A stretch of DNA of 64,000 nucleotides from Magnetospirillum sulfuroxidans (GTDB lineage Bacteria > Pseudomonadota > Alphaproteobacteria > Rhodospirillales > Magnetospirillaceae), in the NCBI RefSeq assembly GCF_018224925.1, contig NZ_JAGTUF010000002.1, positions 1 to 64,000 on the forward strand, written 5' to 3'. The notes beneath the pieces are model-generated. The model ran no database searches. It had not been told where the DNA came from and saw nothing but the letters and a program-made list of their open reading frames with translations. Made by a program: the position numbers and the translations under genes. Shown here in pieces: positions 53,604-63,298 of this stretch (positions are counted from its first letter, which is position 1; every line of letters starts with the position of its first letter).

Positions 53604-55600
53604 CAGCTCCCCGCCCCCTTGGGTTGTGGCGCCGGCGCGTCACGCTGGCTCAGGCGGACGATCTTGCCCCGCTCCATGCTCGCCACCCGCAAGGACAAAG
53701 CGGCAACCGCCGCCCGGTGCGAGATCACCACCAGACTGCGATGAGCGATAGCCTTATGAATGCCGGCGATGGCCCGGCGCTCCGTCGCTTCATCCAAGCC
53801 GGCGGTGGGTTCGTCCAAGATGGTGACCGGGGCGACCTGCAACAAGGTGCGGGCCAGGGCCACCAATTGACGCTGACCGCCCGACAGATTGCGGCCGCCC
53901 TCCATCACCTCGAAATCCAGCCCCATGCCCACCGGCATGATCCCCCCCGCCCCCAGACCATTGAGCATGGCGATCATCTCGTCATCTGAGGCGCGGCCGC
54001 CAAGCGACAGATTGGTGCGCAAGGTGCCGGAATAAAGCGGCGGATTTTGCGGACACACCGCCAGATGACGGCGCAGGTCGGCGGGATCAATCAGGCTGAT
54101 ATCGACCCCGTCCAACAAGACCCGACCGGTTTCCGGGCGGATGATCCCGGTCAGCACCTTTTCCAAGGTGGTCTTGCCCGATCCCGATGGCCCGACCACC
54201 GCCAGACGGTGACCGGCGCCGATGGTCAAATCGACCCCATCCAATACCGGATGGGCGGCGGCTGGATAGCGTGCGACCACCCCTTCGACCATCACATGAC
54301 CTTGGGCGATGGGCCGATGAATCAACGCGGTTCCCTGCGGCCGCTCGGTTGGCCGACCGGTAACCGTGCGCAAGGCCTCAAGCGAGGCCAGCGCCGCCAA
54401 AGTCTGCGGCACCACCGCGATCAACTGCATGGTCGCCCCGGTAAAACGGGTGGCCAGCATGGTGGCGGCCAGAATGACGCCGGCACTCATATGACCTTCC
54501 ACCGCGCGCCAGCCGCCCAGGCCAATGGCCGCCAACATGGCCAGATTTTGCGCCAGCATGGACAGGTTGCCCCGCGCCGCCGACAAACTGCGAATGGCGC
54601 GGGCGGCGGCGGCATACAACACCGTGCCCTGACGAAACCGGCCTTGCAGATAGGCCTGAGCCCCGACCCGGCGCACACTTTCCGGGTCAAAGAACGATTC
54701 CTGCGCCGCTTGGGCGCGGAAGCTGGCGGCGTGCGACAATTCCCGATGCAACAGCTTTTGACGGTGAATGGCAATGAAGGTGGACAGGCTGACCGCCACG
54801 TTCAGTCCCAGCACGACCACGGCGATCAGCGGATCGCACAAGAACAGACCGAACAAGAACAAGGCCATGAACGGCAGATCGGCCAGCAACGACACCGCGG
54901 CGGCGCCAAAGCCGTCGCGGATGGCGTCGAAATCCTGCAACATGCGCATCAGATGCCCCGACGGTGCGGCGGCGCCGTCAAAACGGGTTTCCAATATCCG
55001 GCGGTGCATGTCCATGGCCAACCGCACATTGCCTTCGTGCAAGGCGTCTTCGACGAACAAGGCGCGCAGGCGACGAAACACCTGCTCGAACAAGGCGGCG
55101 ACCAGGAACAAAATGGCCATGGCCGCCAGCGAATCCAACAAACCGTGCGGCAACACCCGGTCATAGACCTGGGCCGAAAACAACGGCGCCGCCAAAGCCA
55201 GAATATTGGCGAGACCGCCGGCTAATCCGGCCCGCATCACCATGGGCTTCCACGACGCCAGCAATGCCGGCCACGACGTCGGCGTCGTCGCGATGGATTT
55301 ATCCAATTGCGGCCGGATGAACAGCACGGTGGCGGCCTCGCCCTGAACCGGCGGCGCGGTCAGATGACTGGCCACCGGCTCCAGCACGACGCAGGGAAAC
55401 AGATCGGCGGACAATTTGGCCGGGTTCGTTCGCATTTCCACATGGCCGGCGAAGCCATGGCGCGATAAGGCGACAATCCACGGCTGCGCCGCCGCGTCGG
55501 CGACGGCCATGCCATAGCTGTCCCTGAGGGCCGAAGCGGCGACGGCATGCCCCATCCCGCGCAGGCAGGCGGAAATCGCCTTGGCCTGCGCTTCAATCAT
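53603..55600 (-). CDS. Type I secretion ABC transporter/ATPase (HlyB/LapB-like)
   Basis: The 665-residue protein has an N-terminal C39-like domain without the catalytic Cys, six membrane segments, and an ATPase domain: Walker [11 protein letters not shown]-loop VCPQNPPLYSGTLRTNL, signature NLSGGQRQLVALART, Walker B VTILDEPTAGLDE and VVISHRAA. A degenerate C39 domain is usual for RTX adhesin exporters. ATG 55600 starts 7 bases after the TolC-like gene. Confidence 0.93.
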   Translation of the reverse strand: MIEAQAKAISACLRGMGHAVAASALRDSYGMAVADAAAQPWIVALSRHGFAGHVEMRTNPAKLSADLFPCVVLEPVASHLTAPPVQGEAATVLFIRPQLDKSIATTPTSWPALLASWKPMVMRAGLAGGLANILALAAPLFSAQVYDRVLPHGLLDSLAAMAILFLVAALFEQVFRRLRALFVEDALHEGNVRLAMDMHRRILETRFDGAAAPSGHLMRMLQDFDAIRDGFGAAAVSLLADLPFMALFLFGLFLCDPLIAVVVLGLNVAVSLSTFIAIHRQKLLHRELSHAASFRAQAAQESFFDPESVRRVGAQAYLQGRFRQGTVLYAAAARAIRSLSAARGNLSMLAQNLAMLAAIGLGGWRAVEGHMSAGVILAATMLATRFTGATMQLIAVVPQTLAALASLEALRTVTGRPTERPQGTALIHRPIAQGHVMVEGVVARYPAAAHPVLDGVDLTIGAGHRLAVVGPSGSGKTTLEKVLTGIIRPETGRVLLDGVDISLIDPADLRRHLAVCPQNPPLYSGTLRTNLSLGGRASDDEMIAMLNGLGAGGIMPVGMGLDFEVMEGGRNLSGGQRQLVALARTLLQVAPVTILDEPTAGLDEATERRAIAGIHKAIAHRSLVVISHRAAVAALSLRVASMERGKIVRLSQRDAPAPQPKGAGS

Positions 55601-55607
55601 CCCCGGA

Positions 55608-57056
55608 TCAGTAGGTAAGGGCGGCGGTGACACGCGGGATCGCCTCCGGCAAGGGCTGCGGGTCGATTCCCATGGCGGCATTCAACCGCGCCTTGGCCGC
55701 TTGCAAATCCGAGTACAAAATGAAACGGCGCAACGTCGACAGCATGGCGGCGGCCTCGGCCTTGATTTCTTCCATGGCGCTGCCGCTGCCGGCCGACCGC
55801 GATTTGCCGGCCAGCGAGGTAATGCGGCGGTCAATCGTGGCCATCTGCTCGGTCAGGCGGTATTCCTTCATGGCATGGCGATACTGAATGTCGGCGACGC
55901 GCACCTGAGTGACCACCGCCATGCCCAAGGCCAGACGGCGGGCCCGGGTAATCTCGGCGATGTTCTGGGCTTGGCCGATCCGCTTGGGCGCACTGATGAA
56001 ATCCACCAGATTCCACGCCACCTGAACCCCGGCATCGGCCCAGGCGTTGTACTTGAGATAGGAATTGGCGTCGTAATGGCCGCCGATAAACGGGCCAATG
56101 CCAGGCAACGACTTCAACAGCTCGGTATAGATTTCTTGGACATCAATGTGAAACTGCGCTTCCTCGCCCCGCAATTCCGGCCGGTTATCCAAAGCCACCT
56201 GTTGCAACGCCTCGATGTCGGAAGCCGGCGGCTCGACCATTAAGGTGGTGCCCTCCTTCAACTCGGCCAATTGAAAGGCGGCGATGGATCGCACCCCCAT
56301 CAGCCCGGCCAAATCGGCCCGAGCGGTGGCGGTCTGGCGCTGCATCTCGGCAATCTGACGCATGGTGTCGACGATGGCGCGTTGATGCCCCAGCATCTGC
56401 ATGGGGTCGCCGACCTTGCTGCGCTCGGCGTCTTCCGCGTCCTTGACCGACCGGATCAGCCGCAATTCCAGCGCGTTGTATTTCTTTTCCGCATATTCAT
56501 TGACCACCGCCTTCCAATAGGCGGCTTGGACATCTTGAATCAGCAGATGCAGGGCACGGCGGCGCTTTTCCATCACCAAGGTGACGCGGGCTTCGTCCTG
56601 CTCGGCCCGCAGCATGGCGATGCCGAAATCCATCAGATTCCAGGTTGCCGTCAGATCACTGGTGCGGCTGGTGGCTTCGTCGCTGGTGGAATAATTACCG
56701 CTGGTGCCGGTGGACAAGTCCTTGGATGTGGTCGCCTTACCCGGTCCCCGCCGGCTCAGCCCCCCCTTGGCGGCCATTTGCGGCAGCATGGCGAAGATGG
56801 ACAGATCCGCCTTGCCTTGGGCCAGCACCTCTTCCAGCAATTTAACCCGAGAATCGAGATTATGGGATACCGCCAAGGCGATGGCGTCATCAACGCCGAG
56901 CGGTTGGGCCAAAATATCTTGCGGCAAACTTTCCGCATGGCGGTCAAGCTCTTGGCGAATTTCACCAAGCTTCTCTGGCTCCAGGGCGCAGGCCGTCAAC
57001 GACGACATCACCGCCGCCGCCACCATCACCGATCCAAGGCTGCTTCTCCGGCCCAA
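55608..57056 (-). CDS. TolC-like outer membrane efflux lipoprotein
   Basis: The 482-residue protein has a lipobox (SSLTAC) near the N-terminus and the TolC-type alternating helical hairpins (LDSRVKLLEEVLAQGKADLS, LIQDVQAAYWKAVVNEYAEK, NRPELRGEEAQFHIDVQEIY). It completes the type I secretion path. TTG 57056 has AGGAGG at normal spacing; GTG 57062 lies directly on that site. First gene of the operon TolC-ABC-HlyD-adhesin. Confidence 0.85.
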   Translation of the reverse strand: MGRRSSLGSVMVAAAVMSSLTACALEPEKLGEIRQELDRHAESLPQDILAQPLGVDDAIALAVSHNLDSRVKLLEEVLAQGKADLSIFAMLPQMAAKGGLSRRGPGKATTSKDLSTGTSGNYSTSDEATSRTSDLTATWNLMDFGIAMLRAEQDEARVTLVMEKRRRALHLLIQDVQAAYWKAVVNEYAEKKYNALELRLIRSVKDAEDAERSKVGDPMQMLGHQRAIVDTMRQIAEMQRQTATARADLAGLMGVRSIAAFQLAELKEGTTLMVEPPASDIEALQQVALDNRPELRGEEAQFHIDVQEIYTELLKSLPGIGPFIGGHYDANSYLKYNAWADAGVQVAWNLVDFISAPKRIGQAQNIAEITRARRLALGMAVVTQVRVADIQYRHAMKEYRLTEQMATIDRRITSLAGKSRSAGSGSAMEEIKAEAAAMLSTLRRFILYSDLQAAKARLNAAMGIDPQPLPEAIPRVTAALTY

Positions 57057-57099
57057 GCTCACCTCCTTCTGACGTGAGCCTTTATCTTTAAATTCAAAG

Positions 57100-57128
57100 T
57101 ATTTAAGAAGAAGTTTAAAGCTAAGTCA
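57100..57128 (-). promoter_or_regulatory. Candidate promoter of the type I secretion operon
   Basis: On the minus strand TTGACT (57128-57123) and TAAATA (57105-57100) are 17 bases apart in a locally AT-rich region, 44 bases before the first gene. Confidence 0.45.
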
Positions 57129-57248
57129 AAAGTCATCGTATCAATACAACCAATGATGGGATGGCGATTTTCTTAGTACAGGCAATAGAAGCGTTATCAG
57201 ACGATAACAATTACCTGAAAACCGTTTCGGCCAATGCCGTCCCGCCGG

Positions 57249-59771
57249 CTAAAGCAGGTTGCGATCGAACAGACTGACCAGATCGTCGGCGGAAACCGGG
57301 CGACTGACCAAGAAACCCTGGATCTCGTCGCAACCGCGCGCGCGCAGGAAATCCGCCTGTTCCTGGGTTTCCACCCCTTCCGCCACCGCCCGAAGCTTCA
57401 GGTTATGGGCCAGATTGATGATGGTGGAAACGATGGCGGCGCCGTCCCCATCCTCGGTGATGTCGTTGACGAACGAACGATCAATCTTCAACGCGTCGAT
57501 GGGCATCCGCTTCAAGTAAGACAGCGACGAATAGCCGGTGCCGAAATCATCGATGGAGATGTGAATCCCCATGGAACGCAATTCTTGCAGCACATGCGCA
57601 TTTTCATCGACGCGCTGCATCAGCACCGATTCGGTGATTTCCAATTCCAGGAATTGTGGCGGCAAGCCCGATTCGGTCAGTGCCTGCTTGACCAGCTCGG
57701 CGACATCGCCTTCGCGGAATTGCAGCGTCGAAACGTTGACGGCCATGCGCACGCGGGGCAAACCCAATTCATGCCACGACTGACATTGCCTGCAGGCGGC
57801 CCTGAGAACCCAGGCGCCGATTTCGGAAATCAACCCCATGTTTTCCGCCAACGGGATGAACTCGGCCGGCGAAATCAGCCCCATTTCCGGGTGCCGCCAG
57901 CGCACCAGCGCCTCAACCCCTGACATGCGGCCCGAATTCAAGTCGATCTTTCCTTGATAGACCAAGGTGAATTCATGCCGCGACAGGGCATGACGCAGCG
58001 ACGATTCCATGGCCAGACGCTCGAACGAGCGGGCGTTCATCGCCGGGGTATAAAGCTGATAGGAATTGCGCCCCAGATCCTTGGCCCGGTACATGGCCGT
58101 GTCGGCGTTCTTGATCAGGGTTTCGTCGGTCAAGCCATCTTCCGGATAGACGGCGATGCCGACCGAGGTGGTGACGTACAATTCGTGTTCGTCCACCTTA
58201 AGCGGCTGCTTGACGTAGCTGATGACCCGATCCGCCAGCTTGGCGGCATCTTCGACGTGTTCGATTTCCGGCAGCAAAACAACGAATTCATCGCCGCCCA
58301 ACCGGGCGACGGTGTCGCCTTCGCGCACGCAACGTTCCAGGCGCTGCGCCACTTCGCACAGCACCTGATCGCCGATGCCATGCCCCAGCGAATCGTTGAT
58401 GCGTTTGAACAGGTCCAGATCAAGAAACATGATGGCCAATTGCACGCCGTGGCGATGGGCGTGGGCGATGGCCACTTGCAGACGGTCGGTGAACAGCCTT
58501 CGATTGGGCAGGCCGGTCAGCACGTCGAAATAAGCCAAATTCTTGATGCGCTCTTCGGTTTTCTTGCGTTCGCTGATATCGGAAAACACCGCCGCATATT
58601 GGGTGATGACGCCATCTTCGTCACGGATGACGTTAATGGTCAGCCATTCCGGATAGACTTCACCGGTCTTGCGACGGTTCCAGATCTCCCCCTGCCAGAT
58701 GCCCTGAAGATGCAGGGATTGCCACATGCGGTCATAAAACGTCGCGTCATGCAGACCCGATTGCAGCAGCGACGGCCTTTGGCCGATGACCTCGTCGAAC
58801 TGAAAACCGGTCAATTGAGTGAAGGCGGGATTGACGAATTCGATCAATCCCTTGGGATTGCAGATCATGATGCCGTCCAGCGACGCCTCGATGACCTTGC
58901 GGGCCAAATGCAGGTCTTTGCGTGACTTCAGCAACGCTTCGTCGCGTTCGCGCAGGGCTTCATCCAGACGCTGGACATATTCGTATTGCAGCGAGGCCAA
59001 GATGTCGGAGAACGACAACACCCCCTTCAATTCGCCGCTTTCGGAAGCCACCGCCAGATGACGGATATGGCGTTCCTCCAAGATATTGCGCGCCGACAGC
59101 AAGCTGTCGGTCTCGCACACGCTGATCAGCGGCCGGCTGGCGATGTCGCCGACACAAACCGGCACGTCGCCGCCACCGGCAATAATGCGGATCAAATCGC
59201 GTTCGGTGATGATCCCCGGCGCTTCGCCGTGATCGCCGATCACGACGGCGGCATCGGCCCGACCGGCATTGATCTGCGCCACCGCCTCGGCCAGCGAGGC
59301 CTGGGGGGGGATGCTGACCATCGGCCGATTGATGGCCGAACCGACATTGCGCAGCACCAGATAATGTTCGACGCCATGGCGCAAGATCACGTCGCTTTGA
59401 CTGACAACGCCGGTGGGATGGCCGGAATCGTCGATAACAACGAAATGCCGCACCCCTTCCATCTGGAAGCGCAGACCGGCATCGCCCAAACTGGTTTTAC
59501 CGTGAATTGTTTTGATCGGGGCGCTCATCACCGTGACGATGGAGCGATTCAAACTGGCGGGATCGGCGAAATCAACGTTCAGCGCGTCGCGCTCGGTCCA
59601 AATCCCGATAGGCAGGCCGTCTTCGGTGACGACAATCGAGGAACAACGGGCCTGTGACATGGCCCGCGCCGCCTCAAGGATCGTCGTCGCCGGCGGACAG
59701 CTTAAAATTTCTCGTTTGGCGATACGCTCGATGGTGTTTTCCGAACCCAAAACCTCATCCCCACAAATCAC
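57249..59771 (-). CDS. CBS-CBS-PAS-GGDEF-EAL signalling protein
   Basis: The 840-residue protein has two CBS pairs (residues about 15-270: SIVVTEDGLPIGIWTERDAL, VVIGDHGEAPGIITERDLI), a short coiled coil, PAS (GIMICNPKGLIEFVNPAFTQ), GGDEF with intact RLGGDEFVVLLPEIE, and EAL with GVEALVRWRHPE, SIDDFGTGYSSL and AVAEGVET. Both catalytic domains look competent for c-di-GMP synthesis and hydrolysis. The CBS pairs may bind nucleotides. It starts with GTG 59771; TTG seven codons in is possible. It lies next to the adhesin export operon on the same strand. Confidence 0.92.
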   Translation of the reverse strand: MICGDEVLGSENTIERIAKREILSCPPATTILEAARAMSQARCSSIVVTEDGLPIGIWTERDALNVDFADPASLNRSIVTVMSAPIKTIHGKTSLGDAGLRFQMEGVRHFVVIDDSGHPTGVVSQSDVILRHGVEHYLVLRNVGSAINRPMVSIPPQASLAEAVAQINAGRADAAVVIGDHGEAPGIITERDLIRIIAGGGDVPVCVGDIASRPLISVCETDSLLSARNILEERHIRHLAVASESGELKGVLSFSDILASLQYEYVQRLDEALRERDEALLKSRKDLHLARKVIEASLDGIMICNPKGLIEFVNPAFTQLTGFQFDEVIGQRPSLLQSGLHDATFYDRMWQSLHLQGIWQGEIWNRRKTGEVYPEWLTINVIRDEDGVITQYAAVFSDISERKKTEERIKNLAYFDVLTGLPNRRLFTDRLQVAIAHAHRHGVQLAIMFLDLDLFKRINDSLGHGIGDQVLCEVAQRLERCVREGDTVARLGGDEFVVLLPEIEHVEDAAKLADRVISYVKQPLKVDEHELYVTTSVGIAVYPEDGLTDETLIKNADTAMYRAKDLGRNSYQLYTPAMNARSFERLAMESSLRHALSRHEFTLVYQGKIDLNSGRMSGVEALVRWRHPEMGLISPAEFIPLAENMGLISEIGAWVLRAACRQCQSWHELGLPRVRMAVNVSTLQFREGDVAELVKQALTESGLPPQFLELEITESVLMQRVDENAHVLQELRSMGIHISIDDFGTGYSSLSYLKRMPIDALKIDRSFVNDITEDGDGAAIVSTIINLAHNLKLRAVAEGVETQEQADFLRARGCDEIQGFLVSRPVSADDLVSLFDRNLL

Positions 59772-59932
59772 ACCTGTGCAGATAGCATCACCGCGTTTTC
59801 AATGGCTTGCAATATGCACTTTTGGTACCCCTCTACTATCTGGCATCCGGACCGTGCTGGGGATGGCCCGATGCCTTCGCCTGGGGTAAGCTGACGCGGG
59901 TTCGAAAACGCTTCTTGCCGCAAAGCTGCATC

Positions 59933-60721
59933 ATGACCGAAAACGCCAACGTCCATCACAGCTACCACGATCTCTCCGATGACTTGCGGCGGGAGTTTCT
60001 CGACGAAGCGGCGGAAACCGTGCAGGCCCTGGACGTTCTCCTCGACAGCGGCCGCCATGCCCACACCCCCGAGGCCGAGGTGGTGGCGGAATTCCGCCGC
60101 ACCGCCTTGCGCCTGCGCGGCCAGGCCAGCAATTTCGGCCTGCGCGCCCTCTCCACCGTCTCTCGACGTCTGGACGATTACCTCGCCCAAGCGCCCAAGG
60201 TGCTGCCGCCTCGGGCCTGGGATGATCTGCAAATCTATATCGACCGCATGCAAGGACTGGTCGATAACCCGGAAACGGCGGAAAAGGAAACCTCGTCCCT
60301 GGTGCGGGCATTGCCGCGCAAACTGGGCTTTGATCTGGCCGACATCGCCATCCGCGAAGTCGAGGTCATGCTGGTCATGCCGCCGGGCGCCCAGACCCGC
60401 TATGTCGAACGCGAACTACAGCAATGCGGCTATCGCACCTTGGTGGTGCCCGACACCATCGACGCCTTTTCCCTCGCGGTACAAAGCAAGCCCGATCTGG
60501 TCATCATCTCGGCCCTGATGCCGCATCTGGACGGCATTGATCTGGCCATCGCCCTGGTATCCATGCCCAGTACCCGCAATATCCCCATTGCCGTCATCAC
60601 CTCGCTCGACAGCCACGATGAATCGCTGGCGCTGCTGCCGCGCAAGGTGCCGGTGCTGCACAAGGGGCCCAGCTTCGGCGACGACCTGTTCAAGGCGCTG
60701 GACGATCTGTTCCTGATCTAA
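59933..60721 (+). CDS. Hpt-like plus receiver-domain protein
   Basis: The 262-residue protein has an N-terminal helical, Hpt-like half (FLDEAAETVQALDVLLDSGR, EFRRTALRLRGQASNFGLRA, although the phospho-His is not clear) and a C-terminal receiver-like half (VEVMLVMPPGAQTRYVEREL, DLVIISALMPHLDGIDLAIA). The usual phosphoacceptor Asp position reads Ser/Ala, so phosphorylation is doubtful. Divergent from the GGDEF-EAL gene. Confidence 0.7.
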   Translation: MTENANVHHSYHDLSDDLRREFLDEAAETVQALDVLLDSGRHAHTPEAEVVAEFRRTALRLRGQASNFGLRALSTVSRRLDDYLAQAPKVLPPRAWDDLQIYIDRMQGLVDNPETAEKETSSLVRALPRKLGFDLADIAIREVEVMLVMPPGAQTRYVERELQQCGYRTLVVPDTIDAFSLAVQSKPDLVIISALMPHLDGIDLAIALVSMPSTRNIPIAVITSLDSHDESLALLPRKVPVLHKGPSFGDDLFKALDDLFLI

Positions 60722-60801
60722 AGGCATCGAAACCGGTTGAAAAACACGTAATCAGAAGCTACCCTTGCCTGCATTTGGTGCGTCCACTTTGGGGGAGAGC
60801 C

Positions 60802-61581
60802 ATGTCTCGGCACCATCCACCGCCCACCAAATTCGGCCCAGCCAAGGGTTTGTTGCAGCCGAAACCGCAGCTCTCCCGAACGCCCACCCCAGGGTCACAC
60901 GCGCCGCCACCGACCAAATTCGCCCCAACAGCCGCCAGCGCTCAGCCGAAGATGGACACCACCTCCCGTTGGCCGCCGCCGCCGCCGACACAATTCGGCT
61001 CCGCCGCAATTTCCGCGCCGCCTATCACGTCCCACTCGGCACCGGCGGTCCGCACGGGGACGGTGCAACGCATGGAGCGCCCCTCAACCCCGCTTCCCGG
61101 AGATGAAGACCAGGAAAGGCTCAGCGCCCTTGGCTACTCATATCCAAGCGACGAGAACAACAACACATTTTTCTACTATGCCATTGGAAAACCAAAGGGA
61201 AAAGAATCTATGAACTGCTGGCAGGCATTGCTTTACTTCTTGATAGAGAAGGGGTACTTGCTGAAAGCAGCCGCCAAAGCAATAAATTCCACAAACGCAT
61301 ATGAAGAGCCAGAAAAATTCATGTCTCTCCTCACGGACATGAAGAAACATACCGATGGAAGCAATATAGATCCTGGCCGCGTTCTGTGTTTTTTCTCACC
61401 TTGCGAAGGACTAATTCACGTCGGACTTTCGCAAGGAAACGGAAAGATGTGGTCGCATTTGAGCGAAAGCATGAATGGTATCCAGGACATCGATCAATAC
61501 ATGGCATCCTGTGAAGACAGCGAAATGACTAAAAATGTCAAGGTTGCATCATATCGGATCAAGCCGGAATTCAAGACCTGA
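60802..61581 (+). CDS. Putative secreted effector with PPPTxF repeats and papain-like domain
   Basis: The 259-residue protein has an N-terminal disordered region with three repeats PPPTKFGPAKGLLQPK, PPPTKFAPTAASAQPK and PPPTQFGSAAISAPP, ending APAVRTGTVQRM. This kind of leader, ending in VQRM, is known from proteins linked to extracellular contractile injection systems and related polymorphic toxins. From about residue 105 codons become AT-rich and a new domain starts: SMNCWQALLYFLIEKGYLL and GLIHVGLSQGNGKMWSHLSE, suggesting a Cys/His papain-like (NlpC-type) active site. No injection genes are in the window. GGGGGAG precedes ATG 60802. Confidence 0.65.
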   Translation: MSRHHPPPTKFGPAKGLLQPKPQLSRTPTPGSHAPPPTKFAPTAASAQPKMDTTSRWPPPPPTQFGSAAISAPPITSHSAPAVRTGTVQRMERPSTPLPGDEDQERLSALGYSYPSDENNNTFFYYAIGKPKGKESMNCWQALLYFLIEKGYLLKAAAKAINSTNAYEEPEKFMSLLTDMKKHTDGSNIDPGRVLCFFSPCEGLIHVGLSQGNGKMWSHLSESMNGIQDIDQYMASCEDSEMTKNVKVASYRIKPEFKT

Positions 61582-61598
61582 CAAAGCCAAACCGTCTA

Positions 61599-62390
61599 TC
61601 AGCGCTTGCGCGTGCTCAGCCGCCACGCCACACCGATAATGACGGCGACGGCGACGACGATGATGGTGCCCAGCGCGTTGACCTGCGGGCTGACGCCCAG
61701 GCGCACCGACGAAAACACCTCGATCGGCAAGGTGGTCGAGCCGGGGCCCGAGACGAATTGCGCCACCACCACATCATCCAAGGACAGGGTAAAGGCCAAC
61801 AGCCACGCCGCCGCCAAGGACGGCGCGATCACCGGGATGGTGATCAGGAAGAAGACCTTGATCGGCCGCGCCCCCAGATCCATGGCCGCCTCTTCCAGGC
61901 TTTCGTCCATCTGCGCCAACCGCGAGCGAATCACCACGGTGGCATAGGCCATGCCCACCGTGGTGTGGGCAATGGCGATGGTGGTGAAGCCACGACCATC
62001 GGGCCAGCCGATCAGGTCCTGCAAAGCCACGAACAATAGCAGCATGGCCAGCCCCAAGATGATTTCCGGCATCACCAGGGGGGCGGTGATCAGACCGTTG
62101 AACAACAGCCGGCCGCGAAAGCGGCCATAGCGCACCAGCACCAGCGCCGCCAGCGTCCCCAGAATCAAAGCGCCGGTGGCGCTGGTGGCGGCAATCTTCA
62201 ACGACAGCCATCCGGCATCCAGATAGGCCTGGTTTTGCAGCAATTCGCCATACCATTTGGTGGAAAAGCCGCCCCAGACGCTGACTTCGCGGGAAGCGTT
62301 GAAGGAATAGACCATCAGCAGCGCGATGGGCGCGTAAAGAAAGGCATAGCCGAACAACAGCGCCGTCGTCAGGGCGGAAGACCGGCGCAT
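61599..62390 (-). CDS. potI: Polyamine-type ABC transporter permease PotI
   Basis: The 263-residue membrane protein has about six hydrophobic segments, APIALLMVYSFNASREVSVW, the permease loop EEAAMDLGARPIKVFFLI, and LAFTLSLDDVVVAQFVSGPG, which is characteristic of PotC/PotI. It ends the operon potA-potH-potI. Its ATG shares a base with the potH stop. Confidence 0.9.
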   Translation of the reverse strand: MRRSSALTTALLFGYAFLYAPIALLMVYSFNASREVSVWGGFSTKWYGELLQNQAYLDAGWLSLKIAATSATGALILGTLAALVLVRYGRFRGRLLFNGLITAPLVMPEIILGLAMLLLFVALQDLIGWPDGRGFTTIAIAHTTVGMAYATVVIRSRLAQMDESLEEAAMDLGARPIKVFFLITIPVIAPSLAAAWLLAFTLSLDDVVVAQFVSGPGSTTLPIEVFSSVRLGVSPQVNALGTIIVVAVAVIIGVAWRLSTRKR

Positions 62391-63298
62391 CAGCGGCGCT
62401 CCTCTTCTTCCAGGCGGGTTTGCAACCGCTGGAACAAAGCGATGGGAATGACCAGGGCGACCAGCATGGCCACCGCCAGCGCCGAGGCCGACGGCCAGTC
62501 GCGGGTCTGGGCGAACACGTCCCACAACGCCTTGCCCAACATCTGGGTGTCGCCGCCGCCCAACAGGTTGGGGATGACGTATTCCCCCACCGCCGGCACA
62601 AACACCAGCAACGAGCCGGCGACGATGCCGGGCAGCGACAGCGGCAGCGTCACCGCCAAGAAGGCGCGAATGGGCCGTGCTCCCAAATCGGCGGCGGCTT
62701 CCAGCAGCGACGGATCAAGCTTTTCCAAGGTGGCGTAAAGCGGCAACACCATGAACGGCAGATAGGAATAAACAATGCCCACATACACCGCCCAATCGGT
62801 GTTGAGGATGACCAACGGCTCGTCGATCAGCCCTAACCCCATCAACGCATGGTTAAGAACGCCTTCATCCCGCAAAATGCTCATCCACGAATAAACGCGG
62901 ATCAGGAACGACGTCCAGAACGGCACGATGACCAGCAACAGCAACGGCCCGCGCGACCGTTCCGGCGCCCGGGCGATGCCCAGCGCCATGGGATAGCCGA
63001 TCAACAGGCACAAAAGGGTGGAAATGCCGGCGATGGTCAGCGATTGAATATAGGCCTGGACATAAAGATCATCCTCGAACAGCAGCGCATAATTATTGAA
63101 GCTGGCCCGCACCATGGCCACGCCGCTTTGCGCCCAATCGATTAGCGGCTCATAGGGCGGAATGCCCAGCCGCATCTCCGAAAAGCTGATTTTGGCGACG
63201 ATCAACAGCGGCGTCAGAAAGAACACCACCAGCCAGATATAGGGCACCGCCAGCACCAGCCGGCGGCCCCATTCACGACGACCGCCCGCCACTCTCAT
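62390..63298 (-). CDS. potH: Polyamine-type ABC transporter permease PotH
   Basis: The 302-residue membrane protein has [40 protein letters not shown] and the permease loop [20 protein letters not shown], then [15 protein letters not shown], as in PotB/PotH. ATG 63298 overlaps the potA stop (ATGA). Confidence 0.92.
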   Translation of the reverse strand: MRVAGGRREWGRRLVLAVPYIWLVVFFLTPLLIVAKISFSEMRLGIPPYEPLIDWAQSGVAMVRASFNNYALLFEDDLYVQAYIQSLTIAGISTLLCLLIGYPMALGIARAPERSRGPLLLLVIVPFWTSFLIRVYSWMSILRDEGVLNHALMGLGLIDEPLVILNTDWAVYVGIVYSYLPFMVLPLYATLEKLDPSLLEAAADLGARPIRAFLAVTLPLSLPGIVAGSLLVFVPAVGEYVIPNLLGGGDTQMLGKALWDVFAQTRDWPSASALAVAMLVALVIPIALFQRLQTRLEEEERR

